Shown here one piece after another: positions 42,800 through 54,599 of a stretch of 64,000 nucleotides of DNA (the first letter of the stretch is position 1; each line of letters begins with the position of its first letter). The notes below the pieces were generated by a model that was given only the letters and a program-made list of their open reading frames with translations, did not search any database and had not been told where the DNA came from. The DNA comes from Dromiciops gliroides (taxonomy: Eukaryota > Chordata > Mammalia > Microbiotheria > Microbiotheriidae), in contig NC_057861.1 of NCBI RefSeq assembly GCF_019393635.1, forward strand, positions 737,440,232 through 737,504,231, written 5' to 3'. A program made the position numbers and the translations under genes.

Positions 42800-45700
42800 C
42801 ATCAAAAAACCATACTTTATTTTATGTATAGCAATACAATTTACATATTAAATAACACTATCATAGAATGATTTGATATAGTTTTAAACAGAACAAAAAA
42901 GGTAATTCTTCAAGTTACAAAAAACCCCCAAAAACAAAATGGAAAAAAGATACCCAAAACAAAACACCACTTTTTCCAAAATGGGTCCAATGCGACAGAC
43001 GTGTTCAATGACTGATTAGGCCTAATTCCTATTGCCCACTCTGACAATGGAATGAAAAAGAAAATCTAACTTTCATAATCACTGCCCCAAAGAAAGAACA
43101 TGGCGTTGGATTCTTTTGGAATGTGATGATGGTCCGTGCTACTTTCAGTACACAGAAAGGCTGTATTCACATATCCACCACAAAAAAAAAAAAGTATGAA
43201 GGAGTTGAAACTAGAAAAAAATCAGCTTTATATGAAAATATAAAATTCTATGATTATATACCATAGATACAAAGTTCCCAGAAGATGCTTATCCAAGCAA
43301 CAAAATATTTACAGTTTTAATGATTTCTGCTATTTCAAAATGAAGTCAAAGAAACGTGAGTCAACATGAAGGCCGAGTTCTTTAGAAACAATGGCTGCTT
43401 GCTAGTTTCAAATGTCTTAACAAAAAGAGTCACTTCCCCAAATGTTGGGAGAGTTGTGACAGCTTATAAAATTGATGGTCTCCTCTTCTGGAGACGTGTT
43501 TATTCTTAAAACTCAAGATATTTTTCTTGAAATTAATTAATCCTCTGTAGAAAATGTTTCCCTTTGCAAATATTTAACAAAAATACTAAAAACAGTTTTT
43601 TTTAACAGCTAAGACAAAGTCGAGGGCCAAATATCTTTATTAAAATTCCATCTCCCAATTTTTGCATGTCTTCTCCCTAGAGATCAGCAAAGCCAATGTC
43701 TCACGTTGAATGACAACTTAGGGCAAATTCAAAAGTTTAGCAAGAAATCTAGTTACAGCTGTTAAAGAAAAAAAAAGCAGGCATTTTCCCTTCATATACA
43801 AATTCACTGGCACCAAGGGAATAGAAACTTCAGAACACAGGAGTTGGAAATGCATCTTAAAGCACGACTGCTAAATCTTTAAGACAAACTACGTTTCAAT
43901 TTTCCTTCCTTAAATTATGGTGGGTTTTTGTTGTTTTATTTTATTTTATTTTTTTGCTGAGAATTAGTAATATGTATCTTTGGTAAAACTGGTATCTATT
44001 TTAATTTTTAAATATAATCTATCAGTTTTATTTAAAAAAAAAAAAGCAAAGAAATTCTGAGCTGGGCAGTTGTGCTGTGTCATTTAAAAATAGTTCAGGT
44101 TATTTTTCAGGTTCCAAAACATTAGCTTGGGCTAACATCTCATGTGATCAGGACCATTAAGAAAATAACCTTCTCTGATCCAGCTGCTTAGAATGGACTC
44201 CAAAGGACTTAAAAATCAGGAAAAGCAACTTAACTCACATCATTCTTTCCAAAACCCTACTGGTAGGCTAGCCTTTTTTAATGTTAAAAAAGAAATGTGA
44301 CTTTCAAATGAAAAAATATTCTTTTATTCTGAGAATGCCACTTCTCAGGTGTCCAGAACCCATAGTCACTTGGTCTGATCATTCCAATTCAGTTTTGGGT
44401 AATGGGTGTATACTGTTTCCTTCCGACTTAAATTCTTCAAAGAGCTTCTCACGTTGATAAGCATGAATGAATTTGCAATAGCTACTTCCTTTCCCCCTGA
44501 GTGAAAGTGATAATAACCTTGTTCTGTAGTTAAGCCATGTGCTTATGTTTCAAAGAATGAACATGAATGCATTCGCTGAGACTCTGCTACTGGGAAGATA
44601 GTACTAACTTATGTATTTCACAGTTGAAGTGGGAAACAGTTGGATGGACACCCCTATCTTCCTTTGAAAAAGTATATGAACTACTTTGGCAAGACAAAGA
44701 GTAGTGAGTAATTCAGAGTCCATTGGGATCTCGCAGACTTTGGTTCAATTCTGCTACAGGCACTACCTGATTTAATTCCCAAGAACTTCTGAACTTTCCT
44801 TAGGATGTAGTTTCTAGCCTATGCATTAGCCAGCTCTTTCTTTTGACACAAGGTAAACAATGACCAAGGTCAACAAAACTTAGATGAAAGTTATTTTTCC
44901 ATTAATTGAGCCCTCAGTAAATAACACAGAAATGAATACTTTCTATATAGTTTTTTTTCCTATTGACACCCAATATTCACTTTTACCAAAACAATCACTG
45001 AAAATAAAAATGAGTCCTAGCTCTAACATTATTTCATAAAGGGATGGGGGAGGGGAAGGTTAAGAGGGAGGCCCAAAATGAGGCAATCAATCCCCCATCA
45101 CCATTCATTTCCCACTATGACCTCTGCTAAACCAATACTAAAATGAGCAGGAGCCCATGGAAAGCAAACATGCACTAAAACTCAAATAATGGAATACCCC
45201 AACGGACTCAAATCTTTGGATCTTACCATGATTTGAGACCCTCTTTTATTCATAGGCCTCTGAAGGACCTCTTATTTCTAGCAAAGAGTACAAAACGTCC
45301 AGTGGTCTAATTCCTCACACTACTAGTTGGGATTTCCCAATGCCAACTTCAGTGGCAATAGTGGGAGTGGTAAAATGTCTCTGAATCCACCTGTCATATG
45401 TAGAACAAGTAAATGCTACTATGAAAGGAAGCCTATGCAGGCCAGTCCTCCACATTGGTATAATGATCATTGTTGTTGAGGTTTGTATGAAGGTCAGATC
45501 AGGAGGCATACCTCATCAGTGCTTGTAAGTGAATGACTGAAAAGCTGCTTCACTTAGGAAAGGGCCATCCAGATGCTGATACTGTGGGGGTTCAGTCCAC
45601 CACCATGTTATTCCTTAAGCAACTCTCCATATGATGGTTGGCTGGCTGGCTTTTTGATGAAGACAAATTGAATATGGCCATGAGTTAGATTATCACTTAA

Positions 45701-47446
45701 GATTCTGAAGTGCCTGGCCACATGTACTTAGATAGTCTTGTCTGTGGGTTCAGTGTTTTATTAAACATACAACTTATTCTTACCAGACCCAGTGCTTCTG
45801 AGGCCAACTCCTCATTCCCAGAGCAGCTATCTCTATTATAAGCATGCATGCAAATTAAATCAATTGGATCTTCCTAAGTATGATTGGGTTTTCCCACCTA
45901 ACAGCTTACAGAACAATCTTAACTCTCTTCTTTTTCCCATTAAGGCAAAAATCCTATTGTGTTTCAAAGAATGAGCATAGTCCAAAATTCATCAAAGAAA
46001 ATGAGCTTCTCTTGGCCATGGTTGAGAATATCAGTCTTGGTTACTGAGATGCAAGTATACATTCATACACATGTGTGTATATGTATAATGTCTGCTTTTG
46101 CTCCTAGAAAAGACAGACTGTAATTACAGATTCATTGCTAACCTCAAATTTAGGAGTTCCAACAACCAACTCCACGTTCCCAACTTTTGCCAACCCAGTG
46201 TTTTCATCTTAAAATGAGACTAAGAACCTTTAAATGATAGGAAAAAAAAAAGATCAGATCTCATTTGGAAGGGGTATGTTAATGAAGAGATTTATCAAGA
46301 AAAGTTTGGCAAAAAAAGAAGGAGAATGCTAACTTGGTAGGTAGTTTTTATTAGATTGCTTCACCAAGAATATGGATCAGTAATTTACTTTTGAGCACTC
46401 GTTTCAAAATTACACACCTGCAAAAATGGCAACAAGTGAGATTAAGGAAATGTTCATTTCATTCAACAACATCCCACTGGAGGTGATGTCATGGTCAAGA
46501 AGCATTAATGTAAAGGAATTAAAGGTATTCGATAGCTTGGTTATGTAAAATATTGCTACCTCTATTTTTTTTTTTTAAGACAGCCCTGATTTTACTGTGT
46601 TGCTGATTCAGATCATTACGATAGATATAACAAACATTATGATCCACATGGCTGCCATAAAAACCAGAAAGCAATGTTAGCCTTTATTTGGACATAACTG
46701 TGAATTCTGAAGTGGAGTCCATAACCGGCTGCCTATGTCCCATGTGGTTTTGTGCACTTTGCCAATGCTAAGTGAAGGACATATGAAGCAGCTACCATGC
46801 CTCCAAGCTGTGTCAGTGGAAATCTGAGCCACCACTAACCGAAGCATTTCAAGCCCAGGAGGCAATTACACCTTGTTCATATACATGGCTACCAATCCCC
46901 TGCTAAAGTCTGAAAAAAACAAAACAAAACAACACAACATCAACAGTGTTCATCCACTCTACTGAACTACGAAAGGCATACGATATTGACCAAAGTGATT
47001 GGAAGAGTAAGGGACGGGGGCTGGGGACAAGTACAGCGCTGTTCATTAAAAAGAATGGGGCTGGTTCAGCATTCACAAATCAACGATTCAAGGCTCACTG
47101 TCATTAACAAAAAACCATCACTGCATGGAACTAAAAGTAGCAATATGTCGCCATGGAATGTCAGACCAGGGGTCGCTTTTGTAGTAGGATATTATAGGCA
47201 GTAACACTGATCAGATAGTGCAAACGAGATAAAATTGTGTTTCACTGTGTGAAATAAACAGAGGTGCAAATGCTCAGTAGGATACCATTAAGACATAAAA
47301 TGGCAAAAAATAAATATCAAAACTTTTTATCAGTGTAAAAAAGTAACTGGGTTATTGTATAACCTAGAGTCTGGCAAAAAAGGCCTCAAAAAAGTTCTCT
47401 CAGTTTTCCTTCGTTCTACAAATCAAGCGCCTCTTCAGGATTCCAA
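42800..47446 (-). other. PTPRG: PTPRG 3' untranslated region
   Basis: This is the stretch from the stop codon to the likely cleavage site. It is nearly free of young repeats, in sharp contrast to both flanks, which fits purifying constraint on a long UTR. Several internal AATAAA signals (TTTATT on the plus strand) occur, for example near 46346, 45757 and 43635, so alternative poly(A) use is possible. A Pumilio-type TGTAAATA element lies at 43306-43313 (minus strand). The weakly MIR-like stretch at about 44705-44760 is uncertain. The 3' boundary is inferred from the signal at 42816, not proven. Confidence 0.85.
42816..42821 (-). promoter_or_regulatory. PTPRG: Likely distal poly(A) signal of PTPRG
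   Basis: On the minus strand AATAAA is followed within about 20 bases by a GT-rich stretch (TTTTTTGATGTATTGGTGG). It sits where the repeat-free UTR ends and the repeat-rich downstream region begins. The cleavage site is expected at about 42795-42805. Confidence 0.7.
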
Positions 47447-47593
47447 TTACACCAGAGACTCCATGCTCTCGGCAGGGTCCGATTCATCGGCAATCAGCAC
47501 AGCGCCATTTTTGTCCACGGTCATGGGGCCATTTCCATTTTCTTTAGTGCTGACCAGGCTGAGCATTGCTTTGTAGACAAACTGGTACTGCTC
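47447..47593 (-). CDS. PTPRG: PTPRG last coding exon, C-terminal tail and stop
   Basis: After the acceptor TTTTCTAG the frame gives 48 residues and a TAA stop. It begins [16 protein letters not shown], closing the D2 fold, then gives a polar tail [21 protein letters not shown] and [10 protein letters not shown]. The tail identifies PTPRG rather than PTPRZ1, whose tail differs in the middle but shares the ESLV end. The last residues S-L-V fit a class I PDZ ligand (S/T-x-hydrophobic). The stop codon occupies 47447-47449, and the exon continues as the 3'UTR down to about 42800. Confidence 0.96.
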   Translation of the reverse strand, partial: EQYQFVYKAMLSLVSTKENGNGPMTVDKNGAVLIADESDPAESMESLV

Positions 47594-47929
47594 CTAGAAA
47601 ATGAATGAAGAGAATATAGTTTTGGTTAATGCCAAGGCAAAAAAAAGTGAAGAAAGTCATTCAATCTCACACAATGCACAAGTATCAGTCAGTCAATAAA
47701 TACTATTATGTGCTAGTCTTCAACAACCTCAACAATATATATTTCTTAAGTAAGATTTTTTTTCTAAGAAGCGTGAGGAGGGGGGACTAGAACTGCTGTG
47801 GCAATTCCCTGTTTATTCAGATTGGTAACTTGGCAGAATTGTGCAGTATTAGGCATATGGGGCACTGTGGGAAAAGGGATGTGTCACCCATCGTTATAGT
47901 TAGTAGAAGGCAGGATTTAGGAATGCCTG

Positions 47930-48060
47930 ACCTTAATCGATTAACCACTTGATCAAGAAGCATTTATCAAACACCCAGCAGGTGCTGGTAATAAAAAGGG
48001 CAAAGATGAAACATACCTGACCCCTCAAGAAGTTTCCAATTGGATTGGAGTGATATAGTG
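47930..48060 (-). repeat. L2 LINE fragment (antisense), PTPRG intron
   Basis: AGCATTTATCAAACACCCAGC and GACCCCTCAAGAAGTTTCC. Confidence 0.5.
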
Positions 48061-48094
48061 TTCACTGCATTCTATTATAGCTCTTGTTCTGGAT

Positions 48095-48563
48095 GCTAAA
48101 GATTATTAATCTCTAGAGTTTATCTAGTGCTTTGAGGTTTACAAAGTGCTTCACAAATATCTCATTTTATCCTCACAACTACCATGGGAGGTAGGTGATA
48201 TTACTATCCTCATTTTTTGGATGAGGAAATTGAGAATGAGAGAAAAGTGATTTGCCCAGGGTCACACAACAAGTAAGTATCTGAGGCTAGATTTGAACTC
48301 TGGTCTTCATGACTCCAAGTTTGAAGTCAGGAAGAATCCAAATCTGGCCTTACATACTTACTAGCTGTGTGACCCTGGAGTCACTTAACCCTATTTGCTT
48401 CAGTTTCCTCATCTCTAAAAATGAAGTGGAGAAGGAAATAGCAAACCATAGATGAGGAACTGAGGCAAGTAGGGATTGAGACTCACCCAGCATCACCCAG
48501 CTAGTAAGAGTCTGAGGTCAAATTCAAACTCAAATCTTCCCAACTCCAGGACCGGTACTCTAT
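48095..48563. repeat. Composite of MIR and MAR1 pieces in alternating directions
   Basis: 48095-48320 is MIR in reverse (GGATGAGGAAATTGAGAATG). 48325-48450 is MAR1-like in sense (CTAGCTGTGTGACCCTGG). 48450-48563 is reverse again (CCAGCTAGTAAGAGTCTGAGG). Together they form a large imperfect palindrome. Confidence 0.65.
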
Positions 48564-48934
48564 CCATGCAGTGCTAAGCAGGCATGTAGTAGATGCTCAT
48601 TGAATTAATTTAATAGACAGGCTCTACCCTCTATCAGTTTAACAGTCTCTGAATTATGTGGATTCAGGTTTCTAGCACCAGAATTTAACTTCATGCAGCC
48701 CATACAAATATGAGTTACTCTTATTAATAAAAGTAGATATTCACTGGAAATGTCCAACATACTGAAAAAGCGATACAAATTAAGCTTTCAACCAACAAAC
48801 GTGTGAACCAAGATTGCTATTGGACCTAACATCCAATCCATACTTTCCTGTGTGACTTTGAAGGCCATCACTTGGTAGTTAGAAAACCATGGTATATGAA
48901 TGAGTTTTCTGGCTGTAGTAAATAATTGTTATTC

Positions 48935-49975
48935 AATCAATCAACATGCACATATCGAGCACCTACTATGTGCAGGCTCTGGGCACACAAAAGACAAAAA
49001 TGAAATTACCCTTGCCTTCATGGAGCTAACATTCTTTTGGTGTAGGCAGAATTTTAAAAAAATAAGTACATATGGACAGACTGTATCCAAAATAAACACA
49101 AGGTGGTTTGGGGAGGGAAGGAATTAGCAGCTGGGAGGATAATGTTGAAGTGACGCTGAAGCTGAGTCTCAAAGACAATACTGTTGTTCAATTGTTTTTT
49201 TTTCAGTCATGTCCAACTCTTTGTGATCTTGTTTGGGGTTTTCCTGGCAGATATTGTAGTGTAACTCAAATGACAGATGAGGAAACTGAGGCAAAGAGGG
49301 TTAAGTGACTTGCACAGAGTCACACAGCTAGTAAGTGTCTGAGGCTGGATTTGAACTCATGAAGATGAGTCTTCTTGACTCCAAGCCCAGTGCTCTATCC
49401 ACTGCTGCCCATTGAAAACAATAAGGGATTCTAAGCCACGGAATTCAGGGAGGAGTGCTTTCCACACATGGTGGAAAGCCTTGGCAAAGGCACCTAGAGA
49501 GAGGAGATGGAGCACTGTGTGTGAGGAACCATAAGGAGGGGACGCTCTTTGTGTGTAATTGGCTTTGGCCAGCCAATGAAGAGCTTTACAATCCAAATGG
49601 AGGAATACATATTTAACCCTAGAAGAAATAGGGATCCACTGGAATTTCCCAAGGAGGAGAGTGATATGTTCCGACTTGTGTTTAAGGAAAAATCGCAGAC
49701 AGCTGCCCTTGGAATGATGTTTTGAGAGTTGTTGAAAAACTAGGTGTTCAGTATGGTGGCTATATCTGCAGAGAACATTTTGATTTGGGGGGAAATCAAG
49801 ATTGTTTTTGAAGGCAACAAGGTGAGTGCTGTCCAATGACCCTGCACCCAGCTGTAAGCAGATGTGATCTTGCGGGTGCCAGCTGTCTGATCAAAGCACA
49901 AAGAACTATCGTGCCCAGAAGTAACCCAGTCTAAGTCCAATGAAAGGAATGAGGGGCTCAAGTTTTCACATCCAT
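48935..49975 (-). repeat. Long L2 LINE fragment (antisense), interrupted by a SINE
   Basis: It begins with ATCAATCAACATGCACATA and ACCTACTATGTGCAGG, the antisense L2 3' end. It continues after the SINE with CCAGCCAATGAAGAGC and AAATAGGGATCCACTGG. The 159-codon minus frame at 49357-49836 spans it; it reads across the SINE border and shows no domain, so I reject it as a gene. Confidence 0.7.
49181..49412 (-). repeat. MAR1-type CORE-SINE nested in L2
   Basis: TGTTGTTCAATTGTTT, then GATGAGGAAACTGAGGCAAA and the end TATCCACTGCTGCCC. Confidence 0.85.
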
Positions 49976-50018
49976 ATTAGTGGTTAGAAAGTGAGTCACA
50001 AATGAGGGTTTTACTTAC

Positions 50019-50154
50019 AATGTCTGTGAAGACTCCAGGCCTCATAAGATTGATCATCTTTGCTACCTGGAAAACATCCACGGCATTTTCATTCTCCAAC
50101 TGCTGGGACAGTGTGGTTAGAGCACATAGCATTCCTGCTGAAACTGCTCCATAC
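50019..50154 (-). CDS. PTPRG: PTPRG coding exon, end of D2 (penultimate)
   Basis: This 136-bp exon is preceded by a TTTCCCAG acceptor and followed by GTAAGT. It completes the split codon from 58049 and reads [32 protein letters not shown] and RPGVFTDI. The segment [12 protein letters not shown] is the conserved final helix and loop of tandem receptor PTPs (active domains have a QxxRxxRxxxV equivalent). The exon ends in phase 0, which joins cleanly to the last exon. It is separated by a 7.9-kb repeat-rich intron from the exon at 58049 and by a 2.4-kb intron from the last exon. Confidence 0.95.
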
Positions 50155-50394
50155 CTGGGAAAGGAGATGACACAGCTGTGTTAGGCATGCCTCGCAACCG
50201 GAGAGACCACAAAGGATTGATTATTAGGGCTTATATCGTGAGCTGGGGAGGCCACACTGAGCCACTGCACAGGGGAGCCGGGTCACTGAAAACTGTGAGG
50301 GAGCCAGGTCATTGAGATCTGTGAGATGGGCAAGGCTTCAGCGATTGTATAAACCCACCCAAGAAGATGGAAACACCACAGCAACATGAGCTTT

Positions 50395-50570
50395 ACCAAC
50401 TAATATTGGACCTGGAGTCAGGAAGACCTTGGAAGTTACTTAGGACAACTTCCTTATTTACAGGTGAAGAAACTGTGGCTTCAAGAGGGGAACAGGCGTC
50501 TCCAATAAGAAGTAGTTAGTGGCAGAACTGGGTTTGGAACCCAGGCCCTCTGACTCCAGTGCTCTTTAGA
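50395..50570 (-). repeat. MIR-class SINE relic, PTPRG intron
   Basis: TTACAGGTGAAGAAACTGTGG and GGAACCCAGGCCCTCTGAC. Confidence 0.6.
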
Positions 50571-51169
50571 AAAATATATTTTTTCATTGAGATCTTTGGT
50601 TTTTATATCACCTACATTGATTTTCCAATGCTCCTTCTACTGTACCATTAAACTGTTTTTTGTTTTGTTTTGTTTTTAAATTCCAGCATCAGGTACTGAC
50701 ATTGCTGGGGCAGCAATTAAAGAAGTCAGATGTCATTATGAAGAAATGGCTGTCCAGATGTTGTCATGCACAGTTGGGGATAGAATCTAGGATGGGTTAA
50801 AATGCTATTTCAAGGAGTGTATCATGATAGAAAGTAGAGTTTGCCTGAATCCTTGTAGGCAGGATGTAAACAGAAAAAAGCTTAGAGCAGGATCTTTCAG
50901 GCTCTGTTCTATGTGATAGGAGTAGGGAATCCACAAGAAAACTTCAATCATAGTTAGTTTTCCTTAAAAATATTAAATTATATAACAATAATTATGAGTG
51001 GTGATTTTGGGGGATGATAGGTTTAATTGTCTCTGTTTGCTCTCCAATTTCCCTCACTTCCTTTATCCCAAAGGTCAGGATTTTATAGCTTCTATTAGTA
51101 GATTTTGAGCCCTCAGATGTTCTGTATTTAGATTAGTTTAGGAAATGATAGGTTAGAGTACCTAGTAGA

Positions 51170-51170
<1 letters not shown>

Positions 51171-51201
<31 letters not shown>
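51171..51201. repeat. (TG)n microsatellite
   Basis: A perfect TG run of about 15 units. Confidence 0.95.
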
Positions 51202-51202
<1 letters not shown>

Positions 51203-51649
51203 CTAAGCTATGAGCAAAACAGCTGATGTGATTCAGTAACTAGGATTATCTGCTAAATCATAGATTTACATCTTTTAAATAAGAGGTTTAGCCTAGATAA
51301 CTTCCAAGGTCTCTTCTAGCTCTCGAAATCATACTTTTCCTAGTGGAGGTAACCTTTAGCTGATGGGGAGCCCCAGTGGCTGCATTTACTCTGGACACAA
51401 CAATCTCCATGGCATTATCAATGGACTTAGCTACTAAGTTTTCAATCTCCTGTTGGTGGAGAGAGTTCCTATATCAGAAAGGAACTGAGTAAATCACAGA
51501 TATTTTTGCATATTCAGAGGGAGACAAGGAGGAATCTTGGGAAAAAATAACTGCCGATGGGGATAAGAGGCTTAGAGCTGACAATAAAAAAGATTAAATT
51601 TTAAGATTGTGGAAGGAAATGATGGAAGTTCTCTCTATAGCAAAGATGG

Positions 51650-52015
51650 GGAATGACATCTCTGGTATAGTAGAAAGAACAGTGTTCTCAGAGGTAAAAG
51701 ACCTCATTCTTTTTTTTTTTTTTTTTTTAGTGAGGCAATTGGGGCTAAGTGACTTGCCCAGGGTCACACAGCTAGTAAGTGTTAAGTGTCTGAGACTGAA
51801 TTTGAACTCAGGTACTCCTGACTCCAGGGCCAGTGCTCTATCCACTGTACCACCTAGCTGCCCCAAGACCTCATTCTAAATCCTGGTTTTGCCATGGTGA
51901 CCTTTGGACCAATCCACTTAACTTTTCTGGGTCTATTTCCTTATCTGCAAAATTAAGGGATTGGTTTAGAAAATCTCTCAGGTGCTTTCCAGCTCTCAAT
52001 CTGGTGATCCTGTGA
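51650..52015 (+). repeat. MIR-class SINE split by a WALLSI SINE
   Basis: The left piece (TAGTAGAAAGAACAGTG) and right piece (CTTTTCTGGGTCTATTTCC) are contiguous once 51711-51877 is taken out. Confidence 0.65.
51711..51864 (-). repeat. WALLSI-type SINE with 13-bp duplication, PTPRG intron
   Basis: AAGACCTCATTCT stands at 51698-51710 and 51865-51877. It is in the same direction as PTPRG. Confidence 0.95.
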
Positions 52016-52959
52016 ATAAAGAATTAGAGGAGAGAGGAAGACTCTTAATGTGAACTCTAAGGAAAAAACATATTTGGCATATCTTTCCAGCTGGACAAAG
52101 GTCTAAAGCAAGGATGGAACATCGGCAGTAGGTACAAATGAAATGTATTTATTGCCCTGAGCTATGTACTATACATTCATGGATCCCTCATGATATACCT
52201 AACAGAGCTCTTGATATACAAAAGGTGCTTAGTATATCTTTGTTGAACGAATTAAATGAACCTAGTTTTGTTTTCCATAGAGGAGATGGATGATGGTTGG
52301 CATTTCTCCAGGGTCAATGAGTAAATATTATTTTTATAAGGAGTTATGCTTAGTGACTTAGCTCAATGTATGATAGAGAAAAATGTTTTTCAGGGAAAAA
52401 ACAACAACAACAACAAAATGACTGATTACTATCCTAAATGAATGTTAGTCATGTAATGGGAGACTCTCAGAATATCATGAGGAACATGAGTTGCATTTTT
52501 TTTTAAATTGCCTATAATGATGTGTATCCAGCTACTGAGCAAAGGAGTCTGTGATGTCCTGAAAATGATGTTTATTTCAGAGTAAGGCACCTGAAAAAAA
52601 AAAAAGACTAACTGTGAGCTATAAGATTAAATCTTGGCATTAAGTATGAATGAGTGTGAGCTTTAGTATCTCATGCATGGAAGGTGAAGCTCGTTAAATG
52701 CAGTATAACAGAAACTCTGGTTCTAAAAATGGCCCCGGAATGTTAATAATTTAATAAAAACCTACTATTTTATGAACAATCTTAAAGAGCTTTGACTGGT
52801 GTTCCAAAGTAATCATTTCATGGAGGTACAACAGAAATTCACTGTCTTAATAACTCCAACATTGCACAATAATTGGGGAAGAGGAGAAATGGACTGAAGA
52901 CAATGGAAGCCTTTGGCTTTTACCTAAAGCCATTTCAGAACTGGTATTGATATAGGAGG

Positions 52960-53574
52960 CAAAAAAGGGGTTAACAGAAAAACCTAAGACCAAAGCTCGA
53001 ATTCAGATATGAGCTCTAAAAGGGTTTCAGACCCTAGTTAATGGAGTCTTAAGATTTGGAAAACAAGTCAAGGCCTAGGTTTTCCTGTACCCACATTAAT
53101 CAGTACCCATAACAAGAACATAAAGAGGCAGGTCATATAACAATGATACACTGACAGGCTATAGAAATTCAAACTAGAAATAAACAATAAATGAAGATGT
53201 TTTGAAACTAGCCATGGGAATCAGAAAGTGACATGCACAGAAAAGGCCAAATTTGTCCCCAAATTCACCTTAGGATGGTAAACCCCCAAAACATGCCTCC
53301 CTGGAAAAAGGTACCTGCCTCGAGGTTTGGCTTAAGACTCCAGGAACTCCAAATTAGGATAAACCCTCCCCTGCACCTCCCTAAGGGAGAGATTATTATA
53401 ATGAGACTGATAATCAATTTATCCTTCCATTCCAGAGATACCTTTCCACTTTTCTGGTTCTCTCCCTGCGGTTCATTCACGGTATTGCAATAAAACTTGG
53501 TAAACTGAGTTACCGAGTCTTATAATTCTTTTGGGATGACTCATGATCAATTTGACCCTAAATTCCATCCCACA
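52960..53574 (+). mobile_element. Probable solo ERV LTR, PTPRG intron
   Basis: The right end has GTATTGCAATAAAACTTGG (poly(A) signal 53489-53494) followed by about 80 bases and CCATCCCACA, the usual R-U5 layout. The left end is near a purine run (GGCAAAAAAGGGG) but is not sharply defined and no target duplication was found. It is antisense to PTPRG. The frames at 53233-53493 lie in it. Confidence 0.6.
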
Positions 53575-53672
53575 TAAGTATTTGTCTAAAATAATAAAGC
53601 TTCTTCCGGAGGGCAGGGAATGTTTCACTTTCTTCTTTGTTTCTCAGTTGCTCACTGGCAGTGTTGAGTTCA

Positions 53673-53930
53673 TTTTGTTGTTGTTGTTCATTTGTTTTCA
53701 GTTGTGTTTGACTCTTTACGACCCTGTTTGGGGTGCTCTTGGCAAAGGTACTAGAGTGGCTTGCTATTTCCTTCTCCAGTTCATTTTATAGCTGAGGAAA
53801 CTGAGGCAAACAGGGTAAGTGACTTGCCCAGGGTCACATAGCTAAGAAATGTCTGAGGCCTAATTTGAATTCAGGAAGAGGAGTCTTCCTGACTCCAAGC
53901 CTGGCACTCTCTCCATTTGCACCATCTAAA
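53673..53930 (-). repeat. MAR1-type CORE-SINE, PTPRG intron
   Basis: Begins (TTG)n TTCATTTG, then ATAGCTGAGGAAACTGAGG and GAGGAGTCTTCCTGACTCC. Confidence 0.85.
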
Positions 53931-54391
53931 TTTATCAATCATTTGTTTTTATTTTTTCTTCATTTCTGAATGCATCCCTCCTATTTCCCCAACCTTTATA
54001 AGGAAGCCAGATCTTTTGAACAAAGATAAGGGGGTGGGGGAAGAAAAACAAAAAAGCAGTTTAGCAAAATCAATTAATAGGACACCAGAGTATAAAAGTG
54101 CATGCATTATTCTACACCCAGAGTCCCCTCCCTCTGTCTGAAAAGAAGGGAGGGAAGTAAAATGTTTATGAAAAGCTTGGTAAAGAGGGAGGGCCTCTAT
54201 TCAGAGGAAGGCATCACTTGTTTGGACTTTGGTGATGATCTTGGGATGTCAGGAATGAGGAGTTTCAGTGTTAGAGGCAAAAAGCCATTCTGTCTGATGT
54301 CTCACTTACTGATGCCATTGTCCAAGCAAAAAAAGCAATCAATGTACATGATGATGACAAGCCCAAGTCATCAAGAATTGACTTAGTTGTC

Positions 54392-54534
54392 TTTTTTTTT
54401 TTTTTGGAGGGGCAATGAGGGTTAAGTGACTTGCCCAGGGTCACACAGCTAGTGAGTGTCTGAAGCTGGATTTGAACTCAGGTCCTCCTGAATCTGGGGC
54501 CACTGCTCTATCCACTGTGCCACCTAGCTACCCC
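54392..54534 (-). repeat. WALLSI-type SINE, PTPRG intron
   Basis: T tract, GGAGGGGCAATGAGGG and the end CACCTAGCTACCCC. Confidence 0.9.
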
Positions 54535-54599
54535 CCACTTAATTCTCTTTTAATGAATGAATGACTTAAATGCCTTTTAACGACTGAAGTTGGGAAGGG

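Noticed and set aside
49357..49836. 159-codon minus frame in a PTPRG intron
   Set aside because: It lies across the MAR1 SINE border and antisense L2 sequence, has no domain and no conserved composition.
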